Notes: generated by a model from the sequence alone, not told the origin. 64,000 nt of DNA from Cyrtodaria siliqua (GCA_037043455.1 JAWPHD010001814.1:228992-292991); one strand, 5' to 3'. Numbered from the stretch's first letter, positions 1 through 11,866 are shown. Translations and numbers: made by a program.

Positions 1-465
1 ATGTGTTTTTATATAAAACTATGTGCTTAGAAAGTTTAAACAAATTCTGTTATTGGGAACATAAAAAAAAAAGGGAAGTTGTATCATTATGGGCTAATTT
101 GTGCATAAATTGTGGTAATGGTCTCAACAGATTTTGTAAACAAATATAGGTTTTACATAAAGATGAGCTTTAAATGTTATTGTAATTAAATGTTCTAAAT
201 ACTTTAATACAATTTTAGCGGAATTGTGACCATTATGAATAAATGATTAGACTTCAAAAATGTCTTATTTAGCTATTTCATGGACTTGTTCAACTTTTTG
301 GACAGATTGACATGACGGTGGCATTACAAATTATTTTTTAAAAGTTTAACAATCTACGATTATTTTTGCCTTTTCTGTCTATATATATATAACAGACTTA
401 CTGTACAAAAAGTTTAAAAAAAAATCTGTTATGTAGAAAAAAATATAGAAAATGTCTTTAATATC
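1..465. other. AT-rich gene-free stretch
   Basis: No reading frame of note, RNA gene or clear repeat structure is visible here. The sequence is strongly AT-rich with short A and T runs and a small TA run near 380-392. Confidence 0.6.
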
Positions 466-720
466 AATGACAGCTCGGACAAGTTCGAATACCAGCTAGA
501 TCGGACCATTAACAGCGGAGTTATTGCCCTTGATTTAGTTAAAAATGATACATTTTGCCTCGTTAAGATGATAGGGCCTTCATCTTTCATCCGATCTTTA
601 CCAATCTTTACCAGATTGTTTATATAAATGAAAGCTCGGACAAGTCTGAAAACAAGCCAGATCGGACCAGTAACAGTGGTGTTATGGCCCTTGATTTAGT
701 TAAAAATCAATAGAAAATCA
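466..720. repeat. Interspersed tandem-type repeat (family with AGCTCGGACAAG)
   Basis: Two imperfect tandem copies share phrases such as AGCTCGGACAAGT, CCAGATCGGACCA and GGGCCTTCATCTTTCATC. The same family recurs as a longer array at 15290-16060. It is non-coding. No terminal repeats or poly-A tail were recognised, so the class is unknown. Confidence 0.7.
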
Positions 721-734
721 TAAAAAAATCTTAT

Positions 735-1240
735 TCTCTGAAACTGCAAGAGACAGAGGTTTAATATTCTGCATTTACTATTAAGCTTATGGTCCTCTAC
801 GAAGTTTGTTCAAATGGTGACCCTGGGCTCACATTTGGCCCCACCCAAGAGGTCAGATGTCTGACATAGACTTGTATAGGAAAATACTTGACAATCATGA
901 CAACATCAACATGGCCATACTAAAATATAAAGGTCAAGGTCACACTGAAGGTCATTATATGGGTTAATTACTAATATTTTCTTCACGAAAACTTAACGTT
1001 GGCTATAACGTTCTCATTTCTTGATATTTCTTCATCAAACTTTCAATATATACTTATCAGGACAACATCGACATGGCCATAATAAAATTTAAAGGTCGAG
1101 GTCACACCGAAGGTCATTATATGGGTTAAATACTCAGTTTTTCTTCACGAAAACTTAGGCCAGTTTGTCAGGGTCATATATCTGGATCCATAGAAACCTT
1201 GTTATACTGACAAAGCGCTGACAGACGACATGTTTTCCGT
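735..1240. repeat. Interspersed repeat block with AAGGTCAAGGTCA-type core
   Basis: The block opens with the GGTGACCCTGGG / CACATTTGGCCCC repeat that also fills 8936-10230 and 14390-15190. It then has two copies, about 161 bp apart, of a unit containing CATGGCCATA and AAGGTC(A/G)AGGTCACAC. These simple families with GGTCA half-sites are very frequent in bivalve genomes, which is general knowledge. Function is unknown. Confidence 0.65.
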
Positions 1241-3590
1241 GGAACGCCCATATAGTTCTAAATTAGGTCTAAATTACTTCTTGTACACTGAGAACCTAGG
1301 GCTGTGGGTTCAAATCCACTGGAGGTAAACTTTTTTTAATTATTTGTTTTAATTCTTCATTTTTAGATCACCTGAGTGATCTGTTAGCGAAGGAAATAAT
1401 AAGAAATAGTTCAGATTGTGATACAAGTATGATATTTTGCACAGTGCTGGCAAATATTATATTCAAATAAAAAATAACCTGAGCCAATTCAGTTTCGATC
1501 ATTTTGGAGATGGCCGCCGAATATCCAAGATAGCGGCCAAAATACTGTAAATATGAGATACAGCTGTATATTAAACTAATACTTTATCTCATTCACTTTA
1601 TTTTGGCTTCGACTTCAAAATCAACAATAAATCTTGCAAATATTTTGGCATGATTTCATTTATTCAAATAAAAATATGAGTATACATACCCACCACAAAC
1701 TATATGTTCAGTCTTTGGTTTACATTCTGTAGTGGTTATCTGATGCTCGGGTATTCATATAATTGCGGTTATATACGTATTAAATATACAGATGTACTTA
1801 TTAATGAGAACACACTTACATACTCTTTGCTATTGCCAATTAAATCAATAACCCACAGACAAAAATCCTATACAAATACGAAAATACTACAAATATTGAC
1901 ATATTTTTATTTTGTATGATCTTAAACTTAAGTTTGGACTGATACTATTTTCCGTTTGTTTCTATTGACTGTGCCAAGGCGGTACACATATTATCAACTC
2001 TGTTATGGTTGTAGTGTCGCATGCTTTGCTTCTATTTTCTCTTATAATTGTTGTTTGTTTTTAATGTATGATTTGGTTGATTGTGTTCTATGAATGCTAC
2101 ATTTTCTGTTCGAATTGTATATCTCTACTTTTATTTTAAATTTTATAGTCCTGATAAACTGTTTTCAAGTTTGCATTGCGTTCAAATTGCCACGCATAGC
2201 TAAATGGCGCTGTACACACCAAAGTAGCACGGTAGCTTTGCAACTGCTACATGTTTCTTTTCTTACAACCACATTGCCGAAACGCTTGACATATAGCTGA
2301 AACGCGGGACAGAGTTGTCCGATACGGTTCCAGTTGTCACGAGCATATGTGCAGACCCATTAAGACGGATAAAGTATAACCTGCTCTTTAGTATTATGCA
2401 CCTGGGCCTATCAAACTTTTGCTCTACCTGGGATGGGGCGGCGGGACATTCCCCGGGGATTAGACAAAAAACAATTCCCCGTATTAGGGAATCATACACA
2501 AACATGGAGAGTTTGATATTAACCCCTACCCTGCGGTGTAAAACATAAATCTTAGTGATGGGAATTAGACAACAATGTGTACATGTATTTAATAACCCCT
2601 GGGTATGCCAGCCACCACCACCTCCCCCGCCCTAGGACCACCACACAGGTGCATACCTGACTGAGACCATTCACATCCTGCTTGATAGCCACGTCGATAT
2701 GCATGCTGTATTAATGTAGCTTGTTGGTGGAATTGCGTAATTGCAAGAGTTGTTTTGTATAATGTCTCCAATTACCATCCGTGTACTGTTTGATTTATCA
2801 TACATAACATATGTAATTTCCCCCAAAGCATCATAATCTGATTCATCAATACCACTAGGCATGTTGCTGAAGTTTACAACGTTTTCTGTTGCAGTTTCAA
2901 GTATATGTTCCAAGTTTGCCAGGCATACTTTTGCCTTTCACAAAAATGCTCCGGCCCTTGGTCATAACTTGAGCACGATGTAATGTATTCATAGCCATTT
3001 TAAATCCTTGCTCTTTCATAGGCAATCCAAAGCTGATATATGCCAAAGTTCTTAGGCGTTTTGATGACAACCACGTCAGTGTCAGAGTGGGGACATTATA
3101 ATTTCCCCACACCCGTTCTTGAATTTATGTTTTCCACGTATACTTATTTGTGTGTCCCCCTCTACGTGGTTACATGGTGCACGTTTATCTTTCTCAGTAA
3201 ACACTTGAACTGTTGTTTTCATCTGCTGTTACAACAACTGGGTTTATTAAACATGCCTACGACTGATTTTGCGATTAGCAAAAGTAGTACAGTTTTATTT
3301 CGAGATAATCGTAAAATGTTTTGACAGTTAGCCAGCACTTATCTTGAATCTGAAACATTTGTCCTAATACCTGAACCTCTGGTTTTTCAAAGTATCACTC
3401 AAATATTTGTCAGTTGTGAAGTAGATCTTGTTATAGTTGCGACAACTGTTGGTGTTCCGGACTTGCTTAAAAGATAAAATTGTGTAGCTAAATCAGTCGC
3501 ACAATCCTCTGTGAGACATGCAAAGAGGTTATGTTATTGTCTGCAACCAACATGCAAAGAAGTTATGTTATTGCCTTGAACCAAATGTCC
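1241..3590. other. Gene-free stretch with possible downstream relic of the 3.6-4.45 kb pseudogene
   Basis: Only short, unconvincing frames are seen. A tRNA-like B-box sits at 1308-1318 without a matching A-box. Minus-strand frames at 2671-2913 and 2897-3112 have protein-like composition and lie downstream of the broken gene at 3590-4446, so they could be further decayed parts of the same insertion. I could not match them to a family. Confidence 0.4.
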
Positions 3591-4446
3591 TTATTGATGC
3601 ATAACAGTCTGCTACTCATTTATCTACATCCCATTTCTGATGCTGCTAGAATCATCCTCTGTATTTTATTTGGATGAGATAATTTCAATTTTACCATAGT
3701 GAATCTTAAACTGTTCTACAAGGCTACACATTTTTATAACTGAAGCCATCCATCTCCTTAAAGCGGACATATTATCGGTCAATCATATTTCCCAACCATC
3801 TCCCTATATTTGCAGTTTCTTTTGTTCATGAGCCTGGTTAATAGATTGCTGAAAACATCTCTTTGGTTATCTGGTTATGCTCGGAAATGTACACTTTATG
3901 AATTTAGCTGCACTCACTGGATACTTGCCGATCAGTCAAACAAATTGGAAACCGTCCAGCATGACCAAGGGAAAAACATAGAGAGGATGAGTCCTGAAGT
4001 ACACATTTTGTCTAGCTGAATATTTTTCTCTATACGGGTGCACAAAGTACAGAAAAAAGTACTTCAAAATCCAGGACCTGTTTCCATTGCTGAAATTGTG
4101 GACATTCTTGTTTTCCTTTAGCTTGTAAAAGGCACATTCATTTATCTGGTTCTCTTAAAATTGTTTTTGAAACATTTGAAATAGATACAAACGATTCAGC
4201 CGTATCATTCGATTCGATAGGAGCCTCAGAGGGGACAATTATCCAGCCATTTTATTTTAGTACATTACACATCGCCTTCAAAATTGCCATTTCGATGTGC
4301 AACCATTCCATTATAATAAAAACCACCACTGAATATTTTGCCAATGCAAATATCGGAAGATCTGCTGTTATTACCGTCGTTTGTACAGGATTAAGAAACG
4401 CAACCACATCCTTGACCATATCCATAGAATGGTTTATTGTTGACAC
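3590..4446 (-). pseudogene. Decayed copy of a multicopy uncharacterised invertebrate protein family
   Basis: The minus-strand translation, read through frameshifts and stops, follows in order the landmarks of a large uncharacterised protein family abundant in molluscs, cnidarians and echinoderms. Its members typically contain an ITADQP-like segment, a GGLHIEMA motif and, further on, a DHAHEQ motif. Here I see ITADLPIFALAK, EWLHIEMAILK, ESNDTAESFV and FQQWKQVLDFEVL between 4446 and about 4030, then NQAHEQKKLQ, GDGW and LRRWMAS between about 3830 and 3650. Several stops (for example after LKAMCNVLK) and at least two frame changes make it non-functional. The family's role is not known to me; its copy number suggests a mobile origin. 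No inverted repeats were found around it. Confidence 0.6.
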
Positions 4447-5397
4447 GGAGTGCGCTTGCTCTTAAAATAACGACAATAACGCTGTGATAGTGTGACTTAA
4501 AATGATGAAACCTGCGTAGAGGCATGTGTGTGTGATGGGAGTTGGGGTGAGGTGTGAGGGGACTTCTTAAGTATCAGGCATACACAGTTGTTTGTGTATG
4601 TATTGTTTCAGATTAAGATGATACTGACATTGCATGCTGCATTACAGCCAATTTCCATATGAATCATACTGATACCCCAAAATAACGTATTTAATGGATG
4701 TCAGAATTATACTATATAATTTGATTTCCTGACGTGAACAGCCTGAATACATTAAAGAAACTAACCCTCCAAATAATGGCAAAATTACACTAAAAATCTC
4801 AAAACTCCAGGTGTTCAGGTCATATTATAATGTATATGTGCTGATTAAAAGAATAGGTTTATTCACCAGTTCTTAAAATACCCGTGATTGAATATGTTTA
4901 AAATAAATTCGGCGCTCCAGTTTTGGGGTTTGCCTGACTGGTTAAAGCCATTTATATCGTGTCGATAGAGTCTGGATTTTCAAAAGTTGTAAGTTATAAA
5001 TAAATACCGTGTCGTCAGTAGGTTTAGAAACGGAGTACATAATTATGTTGTAATTTTTTCCTGTTGATAGCGTGTCATGGGGACTTTAAAGAATAGCTTC
5101 GTAATATGTATGGGAGATACAATTAATAATTTTATTCGAATTCAAAAAATCGGCCGAATGTGTTCTTTTTACGCGAAAGAAATTTAATGTTTGGTCTTTT
5201 CTGATCATTCTTATCATTTTAATCACATAATATATAATGTATTATATATATAATTTATGATATATACGATTATAGTTTGACTAAAAAACTGTTTGAAACG
5301 ATAATAGCCTTTCTTTAGTATATAAACAATGCATTATACAATAACTTTTTACTACCAAAGGCCAGGCGAGCTTATGCGATCACTTTTTGTCTGTCAT
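4447..5397. other. AT-rich intergenic stretch
   Basis: No gene is visible. An AT-palindromic run (ATATATAATGTATTATATATAT-like) lies near 5228-5265. Confidence 0.5.
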
Positions 5398-6092
5398 AAA
5401 TACCATTGAACTGTATCAGTAAATACCATTGAATTGTATAAGTAAATATCATTGACTTATATAAGTAAATACCATTGGCTTGTATAAGTAAATACCATTA
5501 GCTTGTGTAAGTAAATACCATTGGCTTGTATAAGTAAATACCATTAGCTTGTATAAGTAAATACCATTGGCTTGTATAAGTAAATACCATTGACTTGGAT
5601 AAGTAAATATCATTGACTTGTATAAGTAAATACCATTGAACCGTATAAGTAAATGCCATTGAACTGTAGAATTAAATATAATTGAACTGTATAAATAAAT
5701 AATTAAATACTATTGACTTGTTTAAGTAAATACCATTGAATTGTATAAGTAAATACCATTAAACCGTATAAGTAAATACCATTGACTTGTATAAATAAGT
5801 AAATATCATTGACTTTTATATATAAGTAAATACCATTAAACTGTATAAGTAAATACCATTAAACTGTATAACTAAATACCATTGAATTATATAAGTAAAT
5901 ACCATTGAATTATATAAGTAAATACAATTGAACTGTATAAGTAAATACCATTGAACTGTATAAGTAAATACCATTGAATTATATTAGTAAATACCATTGA
6001 ACTGTATAAGTAAATACCATTGAACTGTATAAGTAAATACCATTAAACTGTATAAGTAAATACCATTAAACTGTATAAGTAAATACCATTGA
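5398..6092. repeat. 23-bp minisatellite array, copy 1
   Basis: About 30 head-to-tail units of about 23 bp are built on AAATACCATTGA followed by CTGTATAAGT or close variants (for example at 5940-6000). Some units are a few bases longer. The array runs directly into the 27-bp array at 6093, and both unit types share the core ATACCATTGA, so one probably grew out of the other. The short frames inside it have a 23-residue period (69 bp) and are not genes. Confidence 0.9.
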
Positions 6093-6471
6093 GTGGGGTG
6101 GGCAGTGGTCGATACCATTGGGTGGCAGGCAGCAGTCAGTGCAATTGGGTGGCAGGCAGCGGTCAATACCATTGAGTGGCAGGCAGCGGTCAATACCATT
6201 GAGTTGCAGGCAGCGGTCAATACAATTGTCTGGCAGGCAGCAGTCAATGCAATTGGGTGGCAGACAGCGGTCAATACCATTGAGTGGCAGGCAGCGGTCA
6301 ATACCATTGAGTTGCAGGCAGCGGTCAATACAATTGTCTGGCAGGCAGCGGTCAATACCATTGGGTGGCAGGCAGCGGTCAATACCATTGGGAGGCAGGA
6401 GCAGTCAATACCATTGGGTGGCAGGCAGCGGTCAATAAAGTTGGGTGGCAGGCAGCGGTCAATACCATTGG
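6093..6471. repeat. 27-bp minisatellite array, copy 1, first part
   Basis: Units of 27 bp contain GGCAGGCAGCGGTCAATACC and an ATTGAGT or ATTGGGT joint. Because 27 is a multiple of three, several frames stay open on both strands (NTIGWQAAV on plus, MVLTAACHP on minus). This explains the long artificial frames. The array is interrupted at 6472 by a long hairpin and resumes at 6781. Confidence 0.93.
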
Positions 6472-6563
6472 GTGACAGGAAATGTGACTATAGGTTATAA
6501 GAGAGGCCATAGGGTCATATGACCGCAGCCTCTCTTATAACCTATAGTCACATTTCCTGTCAC
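6472..6563. repeat. Long near-perfect inverted repeat (36-bp arms)
   Basis: Arm 6472-6507 (starting GTGACAGGAAATGTGACTAT) is the reverse complement of 6528-6563. The 20-bp centre contains a further perfect palindrome, GGTCATATGACC. The transcript or single strand could form a hairpin of about 92 nt. It lies exactly where the 27-bp array is interrupted. It could be a foldback insertion or a rearrangement junction. Confidence 0.92.
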
Positions 6564-6578
6564 TCACCCACCCAACTC

Positions 6579-6780
6579 TTATGAGTTTCTCGAAGATACT
6601 TCAATCATACTGCCATGATTTGGTACATGTCTTTTCTTCTGTCTAAGAGAACCAGTCCCTCCTAAAGCTCTCTTCACACGTCTTGGTACTTCCTTAATAG
6701 GAACAGGAACAGGAACACCTGGTATTCCAACGACATGAACATCCTCACGCAATGCATGATTCTCATCAGGTAATGGTCCA
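6579..6780 (-). other. Unique open segment between array halves, coding potential uncertain
   Basis: On the minus strand a frame running from the 27-bp array (NGIERCLPSNG...) continues open for 66 codons through this non-repetitive spacer. It ends at a TAA at 6579-6581. The predicted tail includes GIPGVPVPVPIKEVPRR and LRQKKRHVPNHGS, and looks more protein-like than the array. There is no ATG in frame and an in-frame TAA exists in the array near 7117. This could be the relic of an exon swallowed by array expansion, or chance. I do not recognise it. Confidence 0.3.
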
Positions 6781-8637
6781 TTGGATGGCAGGCAGCGTTC
6801 AATACCATTGGGTGGCAGGCAGCGATCAATACCATTGGGAGGCAGGCAGTGGTTAATGCCATTGAGAGGCAGGCAGGGATCAATACCATTGGGAGGCAGG
6901 CAGCGGTCAATACCATTGGGTGGCAGGCAGCGGTCAATACCATTGAGTGGCAGGCAGTGGTCAATACCATTGGTTGGCAGGCAGCGGTCAACACCATTGA
7001 GTGGTAGGTAGCGGTCAACACCATTGGTTGGCAGGCAGCGGTCAATACCATTGGGTGGCAGTCAGCGTTCAATACCATTGGGTGGCAGGCAGTGATCAAT
7101 ACCATTGGGTGGCAGTTAGCGGTCAATACCATTGAGTGGCAGTCAGCGGTCAATACCATTGGGTGGCAGGCAGCGATCAATACCATTGGGAGGCAGGCAG
7201 CGATCAATACCATTGGGAGGCAGGCAGCGGTCAATACCATTGAGTGGCAGGCAGCGGTCAATACCATTGGTTGGAAGGCAGCGGTCAATACCATTGAGTT
7301 GCAGGCAGCGGTCAATACCATTGGGTAGCAGGCAGCGGTCAATACCATTGGATGGCAGGCAGCGGTCAATACCATTGGATGGCAGGCAGCGGTCAATACC
7401 ATTGGGTGGAAGGCAGCGTTCAATACCATTGGGTGGCAGGCAGCGATCAATACCATTGGGTGACAGTCAGCGGTCAATACCATTGGGTGGCAGGCAGCGA
7501 TCAATACCATTGGGTGGCAGTCAGTGGTCAATACCATTGGGTGGCAGGCAGCGATCAATACCATTGGGAGGCAGGCAGCGGTCAACACCATTGGGTGGCA
7601 GTCAGCGTTCAATACCATTGGGTGGCAGGCAGCGATCAATACCATTGGGTGGCAGTCAGCAGTCAATACCATTGGGTGGCAGGCAGCAGTCAATACCATT
7701 GGGTGGCAGGCAGCGATCAATACCATTGGGAGGCAGGCAGCGATCAATACCATTGGGAGGCAGGCAGCGGTCAATACCTTTGGGTGGCAGTCAGCGATCA
7801 ATACCATTGGGAGGCAGGCAGCGGTCAATACTATTGGATGGCAGGCAGCGTTCAATACCATTGGGTGGCAGGCAGCGATCAATACCATTGGGAGGCAGGC
7901 AGTGGTCAATGCCATTGAGAGGCAGGCAGGGATCAATACCATTGGGAGGCAGGCAGCGGTCAATACCATTGGGTGGTAGGCAGCGTTCAATACCATTGAG
8001 TGGCAGGCAGCGGTCAATACCATTGAGTGGCAGGCAGTGGTCAATACCATTGGTTGGCAGGCAGCGGTCAACACCATTGAGTGGTAGGTAGCGGTCAACA
8101 CCATTGGTTGGCAGGCAGCGGTCAATACCATTGGGTGGCAGTCAGCGTTCAATACCATTGGGTGGCAGGCAGTGATCAATACCATTGGGTGGCAGTTAGC
8201 GTTCAATACCATTGAGTGGCAGTCAGCGGTCAATACCATTGGGTGGCAGTCAGCGATCAATACCATTGGGAGGCAGGCAGCGATCAATACCATTGGGAGG
8301 CAGGCAGCGGTCAATACCATTGGATGGCAGGCAGCGTTCAATACCATTGGGTGGCAGGCACCGATCAATACCATTGGGAGGCAGGCAGAGGTCAATGCCA
8401 TTGAGTGGCAGGCAGCGTTCAATACCATTGGGAGGCAGGCAGCGGTCAATGCCATTGAGTGGCAGGCAGGGATCAATACCATTGGGAGGCAGGCAGCGGT
8501 CAATTCCATTGGGTGGCAGGCAGCGTTCAATACCATTGAGTTGCAGGCAATGGTCAATACCATTGAGTGGCAGGCCGCGATCAGTACCATTCAATGGCAG
8601 GCAGCGGTCAATACCATTGAGTGGCAGGTCAGAAGTT
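6781..8637. repeat. 27-bp minisatellite array, copy 1, main part, with 1080-bp higher-order copy
   Basis: About 69 units of 27 bp are present. A run of variant units (GGTTGGCAGGC, GTGGTAGGTAGC, GGCAGTCAGCG, GCAGTGATCAAT) at about 6838-7200 reappears in the same order exactly 1080 bp (40 units) later, at about 7918-8280. That shows a recent block duplication. A 638-codon minus-strand frame here is a by-product of the unit length. Confidence 0.92.
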
Positions 8638-8935
8638 AACTAATTAAGGACAAATTAAGTGACATAGATGTGAAAGAATACGAATTTTAAGCAATCTATA
8701 TTATAAAGCTGAATTAATTTAACATTATTGCAGTTTCATATTGTTAAATAGTTTAAGCTTTATATTGTAGTTTTTAAGCTTGTAAGTGCATGGGATCTCA
8801 GATGTTGGTAATGTTGGTGTAATTGCGGAGAACATCACATGGTGGACGTTATGAACCTCAGATGGCCAGTACAGATTTCTTGTCTAGACTAGGGTTCGCA
8901 TGAGTCCAAGGGCCAGCAGAGCTCATGGGATGGCG
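8638..8935. repeat. Duplicated 3' flank of the minisatellite, copy 1
   Basis: This non-tandem flank (starting TTAACTAATTAAGGACAAATT) is nearly identical to 14087-14380, which follows the second minisatellite. The two loci therefore arose by duplication of a unit that included both array and flank. No gene is seen. Confidence 0.85.
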
Positions 8936-10390
8936 AGTTGTCCGTTGTCCGTCTGTTGTCCGTTAATTTTTTAAAAATCTTCTTCTCGGAAACTACAAGA
9001 GCCAGAGGTTTGATATTTTGCATTTACTATAAGCTTATGTCTTTTACCAAGTTTGTTCAAATAGTGACCCTGGGGACACATTTGGCCCCGCCCCAAGGGT
9101 CACATGTTTTACATAGACATGTATAGGGAATAACTTAAAAAATCTTCTCTGAACTGCAAGAGCCAGAGGTTTAATATTTTGCATTTGGTATAAGCTTATG
9201 GTCCTCTACCAATTTTGTTTAAATGGTGACCCTGGGGTCACATTTGGCCCCGCCCCGGAGGTCACAGTTTACATAGGCTTGTCTTGGGAAAAACTTTAAA
9301 AAAATCTTCTCTGGAACTGCAAGAGTCCAAGGTTTAATATTTTGCATTTGCTATAAGCGTATGGTCCTCTATCAAGTTTGTTCAAATGGTGACCCTGGTG
9401 TCAGATTTGGTCGTGCCCCAGGGGTCACAGTTTTAAATAGACCTATATAGGAAACACATTAAAGTCTTCTTCTCTGGAACTGCAAGAGCCATAGGCAAAT
9501 TTGGTCGCGCCCCAGGGGTCACAGTTTTACATAGACTTATATAGGAAACACATTAAAGTCTTCTTCTCTGGAACTACAAGAGCCATAGGTTTAATATTAT
9601 GCATATACTATACTCTGATGGTCCTTTACCAAGTTTGTTCAATTGGTGACCGTGGGGTCACATTTGGCCCCACCCCAGGGGTCATGTTTTACATAGACTT
9701 GTATAGGCAAAAACTTAAAAAATCTCCTCTGAAACCACAAAGCTCTCATATATTACATGTAGCCCTGGGAGTGCCCAAGGTGTTACACTCTAGCACCATC
9801 ATTTTGAATTTGATATTTACCAAACTTTGTCAGTGTCTTTATATCAATGTTGTTATGCACAACAGAGTAAAATTTGACCCCACTCCGTGGGTCACAGTTT
9901 TACATAGACATATAGGAAACACATTAAAATCTTCTTCTCTGGAACTACAACAGCCAGAGGTTTAATATTTTGCATTTACTATACTCTTATGGTCCTTTAC
10001 CAAGTTTGTTCAAATGGTGACCCTGGGTTCACATTTGACCCCGTCCCAGGGGTCATGTTTTACATAGACTTGTATAGGGAAAAACTTAAAAAATCTTCTT
10101 CTCTGAAACCACAAAGCACACAGCTCTCATATATTACATGTAGCCCTGGGGTCACATTTGGCTCTGCCCAAGGTGTTACTCTCTAGCACCTTCATTTTGT
10201 ATTTGATCTTTACCAAACTTTGTTAGTTATATCAATGTTGTGTCTAAACTGTCTATATCAATGTTGTTATACACAACAGAGCCCACATTTCTTGAACAAT
10301 CTGAACCAAACTTGCACAGAATGTATATGACCATAAGATTTCGAAGAAGTTCGATAATGTGCCAGTACTCAGGTGATCGCTTTAGGGCCA
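8936..10390. repeat. Tandem repeat block (GTGACCCTGGGGTCACATTTGG family), copy 1
   Basis: About eight imperfect tandem units of roughly 140-165 bp contain AAATCTTCTTCTCTGGAACT, AGAGCCAGAGGTTTAATATT, CCAAGTTTGTTCAAATGGTG and GTGACCCTGGGGTCACATTTGG. The unit includes the short palindrome-like GTGACCCTGGGGTCAC. The block is a longer version of 14390-15285. Frames inside it are not genes. Confidence 0.85.
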
Positions 10391-10790
10391 TCTTGGCCCT
10401 CTTGTTATTTAATGTTTATTGTTTTTTTACATATATCTTTGTTGTTTTGGTAAATTCTTACACATAGCTTCTTACACATATATGTTGCCCTCTGCACCCC
10501 ATTCCCTGCCTCTCCACCCCCTCCCCCACACTCCCCCATTTTTATTTTTATTTTGTTTTACCATATTTTTGTGTTGTTTTGGTGAATTCTTACATAGCTT
10601 CTTACACATATATATTGCCCTCACCACCCCCACTACCCCCACCACCCACCCCACCTCTCCCCAAACCCACCCCCAACCCCACTCAGAATTGATTTTTTTT
10701 AATATATTTTTTATTACATATTTCTCTGTAGTTTTGATCAGTTCTTACACATAGCTATGTTGCGCCCCAAACCCCACCCCACATTGTTTT
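10391..10790. repeat. CT-rich tandem repeat block
   Basis: Units carry GTGTTGTTTTGGT, ATTCTTACACATAGC and CTTCTTACACATATATGTTG followed by a C-rich stretch (CCCCACC-type). The same units occur at 17800-18470 and 20270-20505. Non-coding. Confidence 0.8.
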
Positions 10791-10837
10791 AGCCTTGTTT
10801 TCTGATGGTATATACTAGCAATATAATTTATTATTCT

Positions 10838-11175
10838 CTGAAAAATCGAATAGTCGAGCTGCGCTGTTCTCCGACAGCTCTTGTTAAAAACTAGCGGCAT
10901 CCCGTTAGTTTTTCTACATAAATTGCATTTGTTCAATCATTAATGTTAGTTATAGGAATTGTATTAAGCCACTTGTTCTTGCATATTATTAATTTTTGAT
11001 ATTATTGCACCAGTAATATATTAAAACCAATAGCATAATAAGACGAAATAGTGAATACTTAAAATTTTATTTATTTAAATGTCACCAGGTTAAAAGTAAA
11101 AATGATACTGGATATATAAATCGAGACACCCATTTCAAATATTTCAAGATTGCCATGTGTCCCTTTAAAGGTTTT
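10838..11175. mobile_element. TTAA-type MITE copy, one end lost
   Basis: The interior and right end match the complete element at 34784-35107 (shared CATCCCGTTAGTTTTTCT-like and GCATTTGTTCAAT-like segments). The right end has TGCCATGTGTCCCT followed by TTAA. The left terminus is replaced by a sequence containing GAATAGTCGAGCT, the head of another repeat family in reverse. A second copy with an internal deletion lies at 20505-20755. Confidence 0.65.
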
Positions 11176-11690
11176 AATACACAAACTTTGTTCTGACTAG
11201 TTCTCCTGAACCCCTGGCCGGATTTAAACAAAGCTTTTTAGGGATGATCAATTCCATGTCTAGTTGTGCAAATCATTGCCGTATTCCGGTTAAATGATTT
11301 TTTTGGCAGAATTATGACCCTTTAAAGGTTTTAGTACACAAACTTTGATCTACTTTTCCTGAACCCCTCGCAAGATTTCAATGAAACTTTGCAGGGATGA
11401 TCAGCACCAAGCCTAGTTGTGCATGTCATCGTCACATGCCGGTTTACAGATATTTGGCAGAGTTGTGACCCTTTAAATGTTTTAATACACAAGCTTTGTC
11501 TCTTCTGAATTCTTTGCCAGATTTCAGCGAATCTTGGCGAGAATGATCAGTACTAAGCCTAGTTGCACCTGTCATTGCCATGTTCTGGTTGAATGATTTT
11601 TAAAAGACTTATGGCCCCTTATACATAAACTTTATCTTGAGCAAGTAGAGCGTCCACAGGCCCTCTTGGGCCTCTCTTGTTATTGTAGTG
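11176..11690. repeat. Tandem repeat block (TTTTAATACACAAACTTTG family)
   Basis: Three to four units of about 145 bp share TTTTAATACACAAACTTTG, CTGAACCCCT, GGGATGATCA and CTAGTTGTGCA. Related blocks follow at 16080-16320 and 20756-21350. Non-coding. Confidence 0.8.
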
Positions 11691-11866
11691 TTATCTGTGT
11701 ATGTAAAAGGTGTGGTTTATTGAACCTACTGCTATAACACATAGTAAAATAGTTCAATATCGCAATTTAAGATCAATTTACTACCGTAAATATGGATGAC
11801 CTTAAAGAGTTAACTGAGTGTGGACAATCTCTTGGTTATGAGGGGAATGAGCTGAGAGACTTTATA
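11691..11866. other. Short unique spacer
   Basis: No gene. The 5' part (GTGTTATCTGTGTATGTAAAAG) is duplicated at about 21390-21530, continuing the large 10.4-11.8 kb versus 20.3-21.5 kb duplication. Confidence 0.6.

Noticed and set aside
1303..1325. GGTTCAAATCC tRNA B-box-like sequence
   Set aside because: No A-box or pairing stems at the right distance; probably chance or a tiny relic.
5984..6500. Tandem units considered as a CRISPR-like array
   Set aside because: There are no unique spacers. Units are contiguous, and the context is eukaryotic.
6674..8590. 638-codon minus-strand reading frame made of MVLTAACHP-type repeats
   Set aside because: It is produced by a 27-bp tandem array whose unit length is a multiple of three. 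Several other frames on both strands are equally open, so it is not evidence of a gene.
10419..10754. Small proline-rich protein frames
   Set aside because: They translate CT-rich repeat units that recur at 17.8-18.5 kb and 20.3 kb.
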